Part shown: positions 24,990 to 32,965 of the stretch, piece after piece
How the letters are laid out: each line of letters opens with the position of its first letter
Position numbering within the stretch: position 1 is the first letter of the stretch
From: Streptomyces megasporus
GTDB lineage: Bacteria > Actinomycetota > Actinomycetes > Streptomycetales > Streptomycetaceae
Length of the DNA: 64,000 nucleotides
NCBI RefSeq assembly: GCF_000718985.1
Contig: NZ_JODL01000004.1
Span: forward strand, 233,645-297,644
Direction of reading: 5' to 3'
Position numbers and translations under genes: made by a program
Notes under the pieces: generated by a model
Told to the model about the DNA's origin: nothing
What the model saw: only the letters and a program-made list of their open reading frames with translations
The model's database searches: none

Positions 24990-25586
24990 CTAGTCGGTGC
25001 GGGAATGGAGGTATTCCACGAGGGTGATCAGCGTGTCGGCCGCGGACTTCCGGTCTCGGACGTCGCACGGGACCACGGGGGTGTCGTGGGGCAGGTTGAG
25101 CGCTTCACGGACCTCGTCCATGGCGTAGGAGGGGGAGCCGTCGAAGTGGTTGACCCCCACCGCGCACGGCAGCCCGTACTGCTCCACCAGGTCCAGGACC
25201 GGGAACGACTCGCCCAGCCGCTCCGGGTCGACCAACAGCAGCGCGCCCAGGGCACCGATGGACAGGTCCTCCCACAGTTGTTGGAAACGCTGCTGCCCGG
25301 GGGTGCCGAACAGGTACAGGACCAGCGTCTCGCTGAGGGTGAGGCGGCCGAAGTCCATGGCGACCGTGGTCGTGGTCTTGTCCGGGGTGCCGGCGAGGTC
25401 GTCGACCCCCGTACTGGCCTCCGTGATCAATTCCTCCGTGCGCAACGGCTCGATTTCGGAGATGCTGCCGACGAAAGTCGTCTTCCCGACGCCGAAGTGA
25501 CCGACGACGAGGATCTTCACCGTCGATTGAACGGACGATCCCAGATGCATCGGGCCACGCTCATGCAAAACGCCTGCGGAGGCCAT
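24990..25586 (-). CDS. cvnD: Conservon small GTPase (CvnD type)
   Basis: A 198-residue Ras-like ATP/GTP-binding protein. P-loop GHFGVGKTT (about residues 25-33), switch region TTTTVAMDFGRL, and G3-type FGTPGQQRF with DPERLGESF downstream. The usual NKxD is represented by VGVNHFDGS. It is the switch of the conservon, thought to work like an MglA/Arf-type GTPase with the roadblock protein. ATG 25586 overlaps the DUF742 gene by 26 bases; a later ATG at the MHLGSS position is possible. Confidence 0.93.
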   Translation of the reverse strand: MASAGVLHERGPMHLGSSVQSTVKILVVGHFGVGKTTFVGSISEIEPLRTEELITEASTGVDDLAGTPDKTTTTVAMDFGRLTLSETLVLYLFGTPGQQRFQQLWEDLSIGALGALLLVDPERLGESFPVLDLVEQYGLPCAVGVNHFDGSPSYAMDEVREALNLPHDTPVVPCDVRDRKSAADTLITLVEYLHSRTD

Positions 25587-25935
25587 GCAGCACCTCCTTG
25601 AGAAGTTGCTTGTCGGCGCTCTCGGCACTCGGTACCGGCGCACGGGTCCAGATGAGCTTGTTTTCCGCGAGTTCGGCGAGAAGCGCTCGGACGATTCCCA
25701 GGGGAAGTCCCGTGTGTCCGGCGATCTCGACGACGGAGAGATAGCCTCCCGAGCACAGGTCCAGGATGCTGCGACTCTCCGGGGAGAGCACCCGGCTGTT
25801 GGGCGCCTCGTCCGTGACCGTGACCAGCGTCGTCACCGAGAATTCCCTTTCCGAGGGAAGTTCACGGCCATTCGTGATCACATAGGGCCGCACTAACTCG
25901 CCGCGCAGTTCGAAATCCGCATCCTCAGTGGTCAC
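25561..25935 (-). CDS. cvnC: Conservon DUF742 protein (CvnC type)
   Basis: A 124-residue DUF742 protein with a winged-helix-like core: LVRPYVITNGRELP near the start, then VLSPESRSILDLCSGGYLSV, GLPLGIVRALLAELAENKLI and a basic C-terminus. It lies between the roadblock and GTPase genes with overlaps on both sides, the fixed conservon order. Its job is probably to link the sensor kinase and GTPase; no enzyme activity is expected. Confidence 0.93.
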   Translation of the reverse strand: MTTEDADFELRGELVRPYVITNGRELPSEREFSVTTLVTVTDEAPNSRVLSPESRSILDLCSGGYLSVVEIAGHTGLPLGIVRALLAELAENKLIWTRAPVPSAESADKQLLKEVLHGLRRRFA

Positions 25936-26339
25936 GCTTCACCAGCCGCCTCACGAGGCGGAGAGGTCATTTCCCTCCCGAGCCGCTGTACGAGTTGTTG
26001 CATGCGGAAGGTGATGTCTCCCATGTCGACGTCCGACGACGCCGACACGGCGAGGTAGGCACCGTTGCCGGCCGCGATGAGGAACACCCATCCGTGGTCG
26101 AACTCGACCACCGTCTGGCGCCACCGCGGTGAGCCCGTGGGGCCCGCGAAGTTGGCCGTGGAGCGGCTGATCGACTGCAGGCCGCTCATCGCCGCGGCCG
26201 CGGTGTCGGCCAGGTCGGGGTCGAGTTCCACGGTCGCCCCGCGCTTGAGGCCGTCGGCGGAGACGAGGAGCGCGTGCTGCGCGCCGGGGACCTTCAGGAT
26301 GTCCTCGAGCATCCATGACAGGTCTTGCTGAAACTTCAA
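25932..26339 (-). CDS. cvnB: Conservon roadblock/LC7 protein (CvnB type)
   Basis: A 135-residue roadblock/LC7-fold protein: DLSWMLEDILKVPGAQHALL, VSADGLKRG, a central helix DTAAAAMSGLQSISRSTANF and the last strand NGAYLAVSASSDVDMGDITF. Such proteins act as GTPase partners or activating proteins. The ATG overlaps the sensor-kinase stop (ATGA), and its own stop overlaps the DUF742 start. Confidence 0.95.
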   Translation of the reverse strand: MKFQQDLSWMLEDILKVPGAQHALLVSADGLKRGATVELDPDLADTAAAAMSGLQSISRSTANFAGPTGSPRWRQTVVEFDHGWVFLIAAGNGAYLAVSASSDVDMGDITFRMQQLVQRLGREMTSPPREAAGEA

Positions 26340-27490
26340 GACTCCTGCCCTTCCTGGCTTGGCACGATGGGCTGTCGGCCGGTTCGCGTGCCCTGTTGGA
26401 ACGCCGCCATCCTGGCCGCGGTCACCCTGCTGTCCTGTTCGGCCGGTTCGGCCGGCGTGGCCGGTTCGGCCGGTGCGGTCGGCCGGTCGTCGACTCGTGG
26501 CGTGCGCACCAGAGCGATGGGGGCCTTCCGCGCACCTCGCTTGGGCAGGCCGTTGACGGTGCGCTCGGAGGCCGGCTGCTCCCCGGGAGCGCTGTGCGGG
26601 ACGGCGTCCACGGTCAGAGTGCTCCTCCGCTCGATGCGCTCCGTCGTCAGGAGTGTTTCGGGAAGACGCACGATCGCTCGCACGCCGCCCCAGGGAGAGG
26701 TGGTGCTGACGTCCGTGTGGAAGCCGAAGCGCCGTGCCAACTCCGCCACCACCGGGAAACCGAACTGCGGTGGGTTGCCCAGCTCGGACAGGCCCGGCCG
26801 GTACTCACCGGAGAACAGGGCGGCGGCCCGCTGCTTCGCCTCTTCGCTCATGCCGACGCCGGCGTCGTCGATGACGATGCACAACCCCCGCTGGACCGGC
26901 TGGAGGTTCACCTCGATCGTGGTCCCCGGAGGGGAGTAGCTCGCGGCGTTGGCCAACAACTCGGCGACGGCCAGGGCGACTCCGTCGACCGCGCTGGGCA
27001 CCACGGCGAAACCGCTCTGGTCACGGATCTTGACGCGGTCGAACTGGCTGATCTGCCCCTGGGCGCTGCGGATCACGTCGTAGACCGACGCGGGTTCCTT
27101 CCGCCGCCCGGAGAAACCCCCGCACAGGACCGCGATGCCCAGCGCCCGTCGGGCGAACTGCGCGTTGGCGTGGTTCACTTCCAGGAGCGGCTGCAGGATC
27201 TTGTGGCCGCCGTATTCCCTCTGCAGTTCGTCGAGCTTGACCTGCTGTTCGGCGGCGAGGAGGCGAAGGGTCTGCATGGCGGACTTGAGGACCGTCGAGA
27301 TTTTTCCGTCGGTGACCTCCTGCACTTCTCTGGCGGCCTCCTCGGCTTTCGCCTCGGCTTGGGCCAGCTTCTCCGTTAATCCCTTTTCCTGCCGCTTGGC
27401 TTTCAGACTCACTCGGACCGTCAGCCCTACGGAACCGAGCGCCACAGCGGCCAGGCTCCAGAAGGCCGGGTCCTGCGCATAACTTGCCAT
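26336..27490 (-). CDS. cvnA: Conservon sensor histidine-kinase-like protein (CvnA type)
   Basis: A 384-residue protein with one N-terminal membrane helix (FWSLAAVALGSVGLTV), a coiled coil (about 30-95, rich in KAEEAAREVQEV), a nitrate-sensor-kinase-like helical region with EVNHANAQFARRAL, and a HATPase domain with N-box ELLANAASYSPPG and G-box DDAGVGMS. The C-terminal 90 residues are Pro/Ala-rich and disordered, with repeated PAEPATPAEPAE. ATG 27490 follows GAGAGAA; an upstream ATG gives an unlikely extension. It is first in a five-gene unit. No response regulator is present, as is normal for conservons. Confidence 0.93.
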   Translation of the reverse strand: MASYAQDPAFWSLAAVALGSVGLTVRVSLKAKRQEKGLTEKLAQAEAKAEEAAREVQEVTDGKISTVLKSAMQTLRLLAAEQQVKLDELQREYGGHKILQPLLEVNHANAQFARRALGIAVLCGGFSGRRKEPASVYDVIRSAQGQISQFDRVKIRDQSGFAVVPSAVDGVALAVAELLANAASYSPPGTTIEVNLQPVQRGLCIVIDDAGVGMSEEAKQRAAALFSGEYRPGLSELGNPPQFGFPVVAELARRFGFHTDVSTTSPWGGVRAIVRLPETLLTTERIERRSTLTVDAVPHSAPGEQPASERTVNGLPKRGARKAPIALVRTPRVDDRPTAPAEPATPAEPAEQDSRVTAARMAAFQQGTRTGRQPIVPSQEGQES

Positions 27491-28011
27491 GGGTTCTCTC
27501 TGATGGAGGATCACGAAATGGGTCGAGCGGCACTGTGGTGTGAGGAGCACAAGGACGCACCGAGGTCTCAGTGGTCGGCCGCGCTCCTCGCCCCGCCAAC
27601 AGGCATCAAGGCTAGCGGCCGACGCGCCGTCGGTTGTCCGGTACCGCCGAACAGATGGAAGCCCCCGCTCCAGAAGGCTGAATACTGCTTGGCAACCGCG
27701 GTGATCTTAGCATCATGCGTTGCTCCTTCCGCTGGAACAATGCCCCTTTTCGCCCCTACTGGGATTTCCGTCGACTTCCTTCGCCATTCGCCGAAGCCGC
27801 GACCATTCATCCGGTTCGAGAAGCATTCGCCCACCCCTTTCGGTAGACCGTTTCCTACACAAGAAGGGGATCGGCGACGCGGCAGCGCAACGATTCGGCC
27901 GGCGCCCGGGCGTCTCGTGAGGCCGGGCGCGGGACGGCCCGCGGCGGAGCCGGTCGGCTTCCGGTGGTTCCGCGAACGCGGCGGCGGGCCGTCGGTCCGG
28001 TGCGTCATGAT
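27491..28011. other. Non-coding stretch of about 520 bases upstream of the conservon
   Basis: Between the divergent conservon and TetR gene, with an AT-richer patch at 27680-27860 that probably holds the conservon promoter. A 34-codon minus-strand frame (27716-27612) begins with tandem ATGs after AAGGAG; its product resembles nothing known, and I do not call it a gene. Confidence 0.5.
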
Positions 28012-28026
28012 GTGACCGGTGGTCAC
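28012..28026. promoter_or_regulatory. TetR operator upstream of its own gene
   Basis: GTGACCGGTGGTCAC is a perfect 6-bp inverted repeat around three bases, 20 bases before the TetR start. The same half-sites recur at 29526-29555 in front of the monooxygenase. Confidence 0.75.
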
Positions 28027-28046
28027 GACAGTGGAGGGAGACGGCG

Positions 28047-28697
28047 GTGCCGACGCCTACGTGGGAGCGGCTTCCGGAACAGCGGCGGCAGGCGGTGCTG
28101 CGTGCGGCGGAGGCCGAGTTCGCCGAGCACGGGTTCTCCCGGAGCAGCCTGAACGTCATCGCCCGCAACGCGGGGGTCGCCAAGGGCAGCCTGTTCCAGT
28201 ACTTCGCCGACAAGGTCGACATGTACGCGCATCTGTCGGAGTTGGCCAGCGTCCGCATCCGGTCCGCGATGGAGGAGCACATCCCGGCGTTGCCGTGGGA
28301 GGAGGACTTCTTCGGCTCGTTCCGGGAGCTCGCGCATCTGTGGGTGGCCTACTTCGACTCCCACCCCCTGGAACTCGCGCTCACCGCCGCGGTGAACCTG
28401 GAGCCCGACAACACCGTGAGCTCGGCCGTTCGCCGGACCGTCAACCGTCACTACCTCGCGGTCCTGCGCCCGCTCGTCGAACGCGGCCGCGCCGCCGGCC
28501 ACCTGCGCGCCGACACCGACCTCGACGCGATGCTGGCGCTGCTGCTGCTCATGCTGCCGCACCTGGCGCTCGCGCCGCGCAGCCCCGGCCTCGACCCGCT
28601 GCTCGGGTTGGACAGCGGTGATCCTCGACGGGTCGCCTCGGCGGTCGACCGACTGATCGACGTGTTCGTGGCGGCGTTCGGGGCCCCGCGGCCGTGA
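28047..28697 (+). CDS. TetR-family repressor of the flavin monooxygenase/hydrolase pair
   Basis: A 216-residue TetR protein. The HTH (about 15-60) shows AVLRAAEAEFAEHGFSRSSL and ARNAGVAKGSLFQYFADKVD. The rest is a helical ligand-binding domain. It begins at a GTG with a weak GGAGGGAGA upstream. An operator sits directly before it and two related ones before the divergent hydrolase and monooxygenase genes, so it should repress itself and both. Its stop is two bases from the convergent hydrolase stop. Confidence 0.93.
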   Translation: MPTPTWERLPEQRRQAVLRAAEAEFAEHGFSRSSLNVIARNAGVAKGSLFQYFADKVDMYAHLSELASVRIRSAMEEHIPALPWEEDFFGSFRELAHLWVAYFDSHPLELALTAAVNLEPDNTVSSAVRRTVNRHYLAVLRPLVERGRAAGHLRADTDLDAMLALLLLMLPHLALAPRSPGLDPLLGLDSGDPRRVASAVDRLIDVFVAAFGAPRP

Positions 28698-28699
28698 GG

Positions 28700-29509
28700 T
28701 CACGAGGCGGGCCGCGCCGTCGGCAGCCAGTCGAGGAGTGTCCGCAAGGGCTCGTGCCGGCGTGCGTCGAGCATCAGATCGTGACCCATGCCGGGGAACT
28801 CCTCGAGCACGGCGCCGTACCTGCGGGCGGTGGCCCGCACATCGCGAAGCGGAACCAGCCGGTCCTGCGGTGTGGCCAGCACCAGCACGGGCGCGTTCCC
28901 GCGAGGCGGGGGCGCGGGGCGGTGGAACAGCAGTTGGTACTGGGCCAGCGGCGACTCCGGTCCGCACCGGCCGGCGTGGCGTGCGGCGTCGGCGGGGGAA
29001 AGTTCCTCCACCAGGTACTCGGGCCGTAGCGGCAGCGAACCCCCCAGGACCATTCTGAGCGCATCGGTCGGGTGCCGGCGGGCCACGGCCAGCAGGGAGC
29101 CCACGGCGGGGTGCGCGGGGACCGGGGCCACCAGCACACCGGCGTGCGCGGAGTAGCGCGCCAGGGCCTTCTGCACCACCAGGCCGCCCATCGAGTGCCC
29201 GACCAGCACCGCTCGCCGCGGCAGGGACGCGGCGGTGTGCACGACGTCGTCCACGTAGTGGGACAACCGCGCCGTGCGGAGCGAGCCGGCACTCCGCCCG
29301 TGTCCGCGCAGCGACACCGCGTGGGCGGCGTACCCGGCGGTCGCCGCCTCCGACAGCCAGTGTTCCCAGCACCAGGCGCCGTGACCGAGGCCGTGGACGA
29401 ACAGCAGAGGGGGCTTGGCCGGGTCCTCGACGGCGGGTATCGCGGACAGCAACTCCAGGCCACGCGGACCGCGGTGGCGCTCGATCCGTGCACACGGGTT
29501 GTTCTTCAT
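28700..29509 (-). CDS. Alpha/beta-hydrolase
   Basis: A 269-residue alpha/beta-hydrolase. Oxyanion strand LLFVHGLGHGAWCWEHW (residues about 33-49), nucleophile elbow GHSMGG (Ser about 105), acidic residue in LATPQDRLVPL, and His in FPGMGHDLML. It could be an esterase, lactonase or lipase acting with the Baeyer-Villiger-type monooxygenase divergent to it, which would give ketone to ester to acid plus alcohol. ATG 29509 has no strong ribosome site; a GTG at 29533 would place the start inside an operator. Confidence 0.88.
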   Translation of the reverse strand: MKNNPCARIERHRGPRGLELLSAIPAVEDPAKPPLLFVHGLGHGAWCWEHWLSEAATAGYAAHAVSLRGHGRSAGSLRTARLSHYVDDVVHTAASLPRRAVLVGHSMGGLVVQKALARYSAHAGVLVAPVPAHPAVGSLLAVARRHPTDALRMVLGGSLPLRPEYLVEELSPADAARHAGRCGPESPLAQYQLLFHRPAPPPRGNAPVLVLATPQDRLVPLRDVRATARRYGAVLEEFPGMGHDLMLDARRHEPLRTLLDWLPTARPAS

Positions 29510-29525
29510 GGCGTGCGACTCTACT

Positions 29526-29555
29526 GTGACCACCGGTCACATGACCAGTGGTCAT
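29526..29555. promoter_or_regulatory. Two adjoining TetR operators
   Basis: GTGACCACCGGTCAC (29526-29540) and ATGACCAGTGGTCAT (29541-29555) abut each other and share the half-site of the operator before the TetR gene. They cover the divergent promoters of the hydrolase and monooxygenase. Confidence 0.8.
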
Positions 29556-29578
29556 ACGCCTTTCCAGGAGGTCTCTCC

Positions 29579-30931
29579 GTGTCCGCTCTGCCCCGCGCCT
29601 GTGTCATCGGCGCCGGTTCCTCCGGCATCGCCGCCGCCAAGGTCCTTCACGAGCGGGGCATCCCGTTCGACTGCTTCGAGCTGTCCGACCGGGTCGGCGG
29701 CAACTGGGTGTGGAACAACAGCAACGGCGTCTCCTCGTCGTACAGGTCGCTGCACATCAACACCTCGCGGTCGCGCATGGAGTACAGCGACTTCCCGATG
29801 CCCGAACACCTGCCGAACTTCGCGCGACACGACCAGATCGCCGCCTACTTCGACGCCTACGTCGACCACTTCGGGTTTCGCGACCGGATCGCGTTCACCA
29901 CCGGCGTCGAACACGTCGCGCCCCGGGACGGCGGCGGGTTCGACGTGCGCCTGAGCACCGGTGAGACCCGCCGGTACGACGCGGTGCTGGTGGCCAACGG
30001 CCACCACTGGGACCCTCGCATGCCCGAACCCGCCTTCCCCGGCGCGGAGACCTTCACCGGCCGGCAGATGCACTCCCACGACTACAAGGAGGAGTCGCAA
30101 CTGGTCGGCAAGAAGGTCGTGGTGCTCGGGATGGGCAACTCCGCCATGGACATCGCCGTCGACGCCAGCTACCACGCGAAGGAGACCTACCTGGCCCACC
30201 GGCGAGGGGTCCACATCATCCCCAAGTACGTCTTCGGCAGGCCCTACGACGCCATCGCCGGCCGCGAGTGGATACCCGCCGCGGTCCGCTGGCGGCTGGC
30301 CCGGCCGCTGATGCGCGCCGCCACCGGACCGATGTCCCGCTACGGCCTGAAGGACCCCGACCACAGGTTCGCCGAGGCGCACCCGACGATGTCCAGCCGC
30401 ATCCTGGACCGCCTCGCGCACGGCGCGATCACCCCGAAGCCGAACATCGACCACTTCGACGGGCCCGACGTGGTCTTCACCGACGGCACCCGGGTGGCGG
30501 CCGACCTGGTCGTGTACTGCACCGGGTACAAGATCTCCTTCCCCTTCTTCGACACCGACTTCCTCGACCCCAGCGGCGACAACCAGGTGCGGCTGTACCA
30601 GCGCATGTTCCACCCCACCGTCGCCGGCCTGTACTTCATCGGCCTCGTCCAGCCGCTCGGCGCGATCATGCCGATCGCCGAGCGGCAGTCGGAGCTGGCC
30701 GCGGACCACCTCCAGGGCCGCTACGCCCTGCCCGGGCTCGACCGGATGAACGCCGAGATCGACCGCCACCGGTCGGCCCTCGCCAAGCGCTACGTCGCCA
30801 GCAAGCGCCACACCATCCAGGTCGACTTCGACGACTACATGCGGGCCCTGCGCAAGGAACGCGCCGCCGGGGCCAAGCGCACCGGCGGCATGACCGTGAC
30901 GCCCCGGGCGGCCGTCGGCCGCCCCCTCTGA
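29579..30931 (+). CDS. Flavin-containing monooxygenase (FMO/Baeyer-Villiger-like)
   Basis: A 450-residue class B flavoprotein monooxygenase. FAD site VIGAGSSGIAAAKVL (residues 9-23), FMO-type fingerprint FTGRQMHSHDYKE, NADPH site VVVLGMGNSAMDIAVD, and YCTGYKISFPF near 320. Typical substrates are soft nucleophiles or ketones. GTG 29579 has AGGAGG at good spacing; longer readings run through the operators. It is controlled by the nearby TetR and may pair with the divergent hydrolase. It ends at a hairpin (30936). Confidence 0.92.
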   Translation: MSALPRACVIGAGSSGIAAAKVLHERGIPFDCFELSDRVGGNWVWNNSNGVSSSYRSLHINTSRSRMEYSDFPMPEHLPNFARHDQIAAYFDAYVDHFGFRDRIAFTTGVEHVAPRDGGGFDVRLSTGETRRYDAVLVANGHHWDPRMPEPAFPGAETFTGRQMHSHDYKEESQLVGKKVVVLGMGNSAMDIAVDASYHAKETYLAHRRGVHIIPKYVFGRPYDAIAGREWIPAAVRWRLARPLMRAATGPMSRYGLKDPDHRFAEAHPTMSSRILDRLAHGAITPKPNIDHFDGPDVVFTDGTRVAADLVVYCTGYKISFPFFDTDFLDPSGDNQVRLYQRMFHPTVAGLYFIGLVQPLGAIMPIAERQSELAADHLQGRYALPGLDRMNAEIDRHRSALAKRYVASKRHTIQVDFDDYMRALRKERAAGAKRTGGMTVTPRAAVGRPL

Positions 30932-30935
30932 GGCT

Positions 30936-30975
30936 CCCGCGCCCGGGGGCACGGCGCCTGCCCCTCGGGCGCGGG
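30936..30975. terminator. Hairpin between monooxygenase and LysR genes
   Basis: CCCGCGCCCGGGGGC pairs with GCCCCTCGGGCGCGGG with one bulged base. It lies between convergent genes. Confidence 0.65.
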
Positions 30976-30989
30976 TCCGCCCCGCGCGG

Positions 30990-31895
30990 TCAGTCGAGGA
31001 CGCCGTCCGCGGCCCCGCGCAGCGCCGCCACCGCCGCCCGGATGGACGGCCTGCGGTCGGCGTCCTCGCGCCAGACCGCGTAGACGTGCCTCTTCATCGT
31101 GTGCCGCACGGGGGCGACGACGACCCCGTGCGGCACCGGTCCGCGGCCGAGTCGGGGCGCGACGGCCACTCCGAGTCCGGCGCCGACCAGGGCGAGCTGG
31201 GTGTGGTGCTCCCCCGCCGTGTGGCGGATCCTGGGTTCGACGCCCTGGCCGCGCAGCGTGAACAGCAGCCAGTCGTGGCAGAACTCGCCGTCGGGCCAGG
31301 AGATCCACTCGTCGTCGGCGAAGTCCGTCAGCTCCACCGGGCCGGTTCCCGCGCGGGGATGGTCGGCGGGCATCGCCACGTCGGCGGGATCGTCCAGGAG
31401 CGGTTCCTTGGCCAGCCCTTCGGGTAGGGAGAGGGGACGGTTGTGCCAGTCCAGGACGACCGCGAGGTCGATGTCACCGCGCACCAGCCGCGGCACGGCG
31501 GTGTCGGGCTCCATCTCCTGGAGGTGGACGCGCAGGTGGGGGTGGGCGACGCGCAGGTCCGCCAGGGCGGCGGGGAACAGGCCGCGGGCGGCGGTCGGGA
31601 AGGCCCCCAACAGCAGTTCGCCGACGGCCCGGCCGCGGTGGGCCTCCAGGTCCGCCTCGGCGAGTTCGAGCTGGGAGAGGATGCGCTGGGCGTGCCCGGC
31701 GAGCAGACGCCCGGCGTCGGTGAGCCGGACGCCGCGGCCGTTCCGGGCCAGGAGCTGTTGGCCGGTCTCGCGCTCCAGTTTCGCCATCTGTTGGGAGACG
31801 GCGGAGGTGGTGACGTGCAGTCCCTCGGCCGCGCCGCTCACCGAGCCGTGGCGGGCGATGGCGTGGAGGACGCGCAGCCGGTCCAGGTTCAACAT
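30990..31895 (-). CDS. LysR-family regulator
   Basis: A 301-residue LysR protein. The N-terminal HTH is LDRLRVLHAIARHGSVSGAA with SAVSQQMAKLERETGQQLL; the C-terminal two-lobe effector domain begins at about 90. It is divergent from the EamA exporter, 73 bases away. A GCTT-N9-AAGC inverted repeat at 31938-31954 is a possible binding site. LysR/EamA pairs commonly control export of an amino acid or metabolite. The effector is unknown. Confidence 0.93.
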   Translation of the reverse strand: MLNLDRLRVLHAIARHGSVSGAAEGLHVTTSAVSQQMAKLERETGQQLLARNGRGVRLTDAGRLLAGHAQRILSQLELAEADLEAHRGRAVGELLLGAFPTAARGLFPAALADLRVAHPHLRVHLQEMEPDTAVPRLVRGDIDLAVVLDWHNRPLSLPEGLAKEPLLDDPADVAMPADHPRAGTGPVELTDFADDEWISWPDGEFCHDWLLFTLRGQGVEPRIRHTAGEHHTQLALVGAGLGVAVAPRLGRGPVPHGVVVAPVRHTMKRHVYAVWREDADRRPSIRAAVAALRGAADGVLD

Positions 31896-31937
31896 GTAAG
31901 CGATGCTACGTGATCGACTCCATCAATTCTCGCTTGT

Positions 31938-31954
31938 GCTTAACCTTGCGAAGC
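31938..31954. promoter_or_regulatory. Possible LysR binding site
   Basis: GCTTAACCTTGCGAAGC, an inverted repeat in the 73-base space between the divergent LysR and EamA genes, of the T-N11-A type. Confidence 0.4.
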
Positions 31955-31968
31955 ACGATCGTTGACGC

Positions 31969-32955
31969 ATGTCCACTTCCGCTCCGCTCCGCGACACGCC
32001 GGCCCCCGACACGTCCGGCAGACCCGCCGGTTCCCTTCCGGGCGACCACCGGACCGGTCTCCGTCTCCCCTCCGTCGACTGGCGCGTCCGCTTCGCCGCC
32101 CTCTGCCTGATCTGGGGTTTCAGCTTCCTGCTGATCAAGGTCGGCACCCAGGGGTACGCCCCGCTCCAGGTCACCCTGGGCCGGGTGGTGTTCGGTACGG
32201 CCGTCCTCGGCGCGGTCCTGTTGGTCAGGCGCGAGCGGTTGCCCCGGGGGGCGCGGACCTGGGGGCACCTGGCGGTCGCCGCGTTCCTGCTGAACGCGCT
32301 GCCGTTCACGCTCTTCGCCTACGCCGAGTTGACCATCTCCTCCACCCTGGCGGGCATCTGCAACGCCACCACTCCGCTGTGGAGCATGCTGCTCTCCCTG
32401 GCCGCCCTCTCCGACGACCGGCCCACCAGGCGCGGCGTCGCCGGGCTCGGCATCGGCTTCGTCGGGGTCCTCGTCGTGCTCGGCGCCTGGCAGGGTTCCA
32501 CCGGCCAGGACGCCGGGGGCACGGTCATGGCGCTGGTGGCCTCGGCGAGCTACGCCGTCGGCTGGGCCTACGTCCGGCGCACGCTGTCGAACTCCGGCGG
32601 TTCGAACCTGTCGATGTCCACCTCTCAACTCCTGCTGGGCACGGTGCAGTTGGCCGTGGTCACGCCGCTGTTCACCTCCTTCCCGACGTCGTTCCCCGTC
32701 GGTCCGCTGCTGGCGGTCGTGGCGCTCGGCGCCCTGGGCACCGGGGTGGCCTTCCTCCTGCAGTACGGGCTGGTGGCGGAGGTGGGGCCGACCACGGCCA
32801 CCCTCGTCACGTACTTCCTCCCCGTGGTCTCCACCGCGGCCGGGGTGCTGCTGTTGGGCGAGCACTTGGCCTGGAACACTCCCGTCGGCGCGCTGATCGT
32901 GCTCGCCGGCGCGGCGCTCACCCGGAGCCGGCCGCGCCGGCGGGCGGAGCCGTAG
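31969..32955 (+). CDS. EamA/DMT-family exporter, LysR-controlled
   Basis: A 328-residue, 10-helix drug/metabolite transporter with two EamA repeats. Repeat one begins RFAALCLIWGFSFLLIKVG; repeat two is around GTVMALVASASYAVGWAYV and ends with LGEHLAWNTPVGALIVLAG. The first 45 residues are a disordered Pro/Thr-rich tail. It starts at an ATG 73 bases from the divergent LysR gene. It probably exports an amino acid or small polar metabolite. Confidence 0.92.
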   Translation: MSTSAPLRDTPAPDTSGRPAGSLPGDHRTGLRLPSVDWRVRFAALCLIWGFSFLLIKVGTQGYAPLQVTLGRVVFGTAVLGAVLLVRRERLPRGARTWGHLAVAAFLLNALPFTLFAYAELTISSTLAGICNATTPLWSMLLSLAALSDDRPTRRGVAGLGIGFVGVLVVLGAWQGSTGQDAGGTVMALVASASYAVGWAYVRRTLSNSGGSNLSMSTSQLLLGTVQLAVVTPLFTSFPTSFPVGPLLAVVALGALGTGVAFLLQYGLVAEVGPTTATLVTYFLPVVSTAAGVLLLGEHLAWNTPVGALIVLAGAALTRSRPRRRAEP

Positions 32956-32965
32956 CGGACGGCGC

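Noticed and set aside
27612..27716. A 34-codon minus-strand frame with tandem ATG and AAGGAG before the conservon
   Set aside because: Composition is unremarkable, no family is seen and nothing else supports translation.
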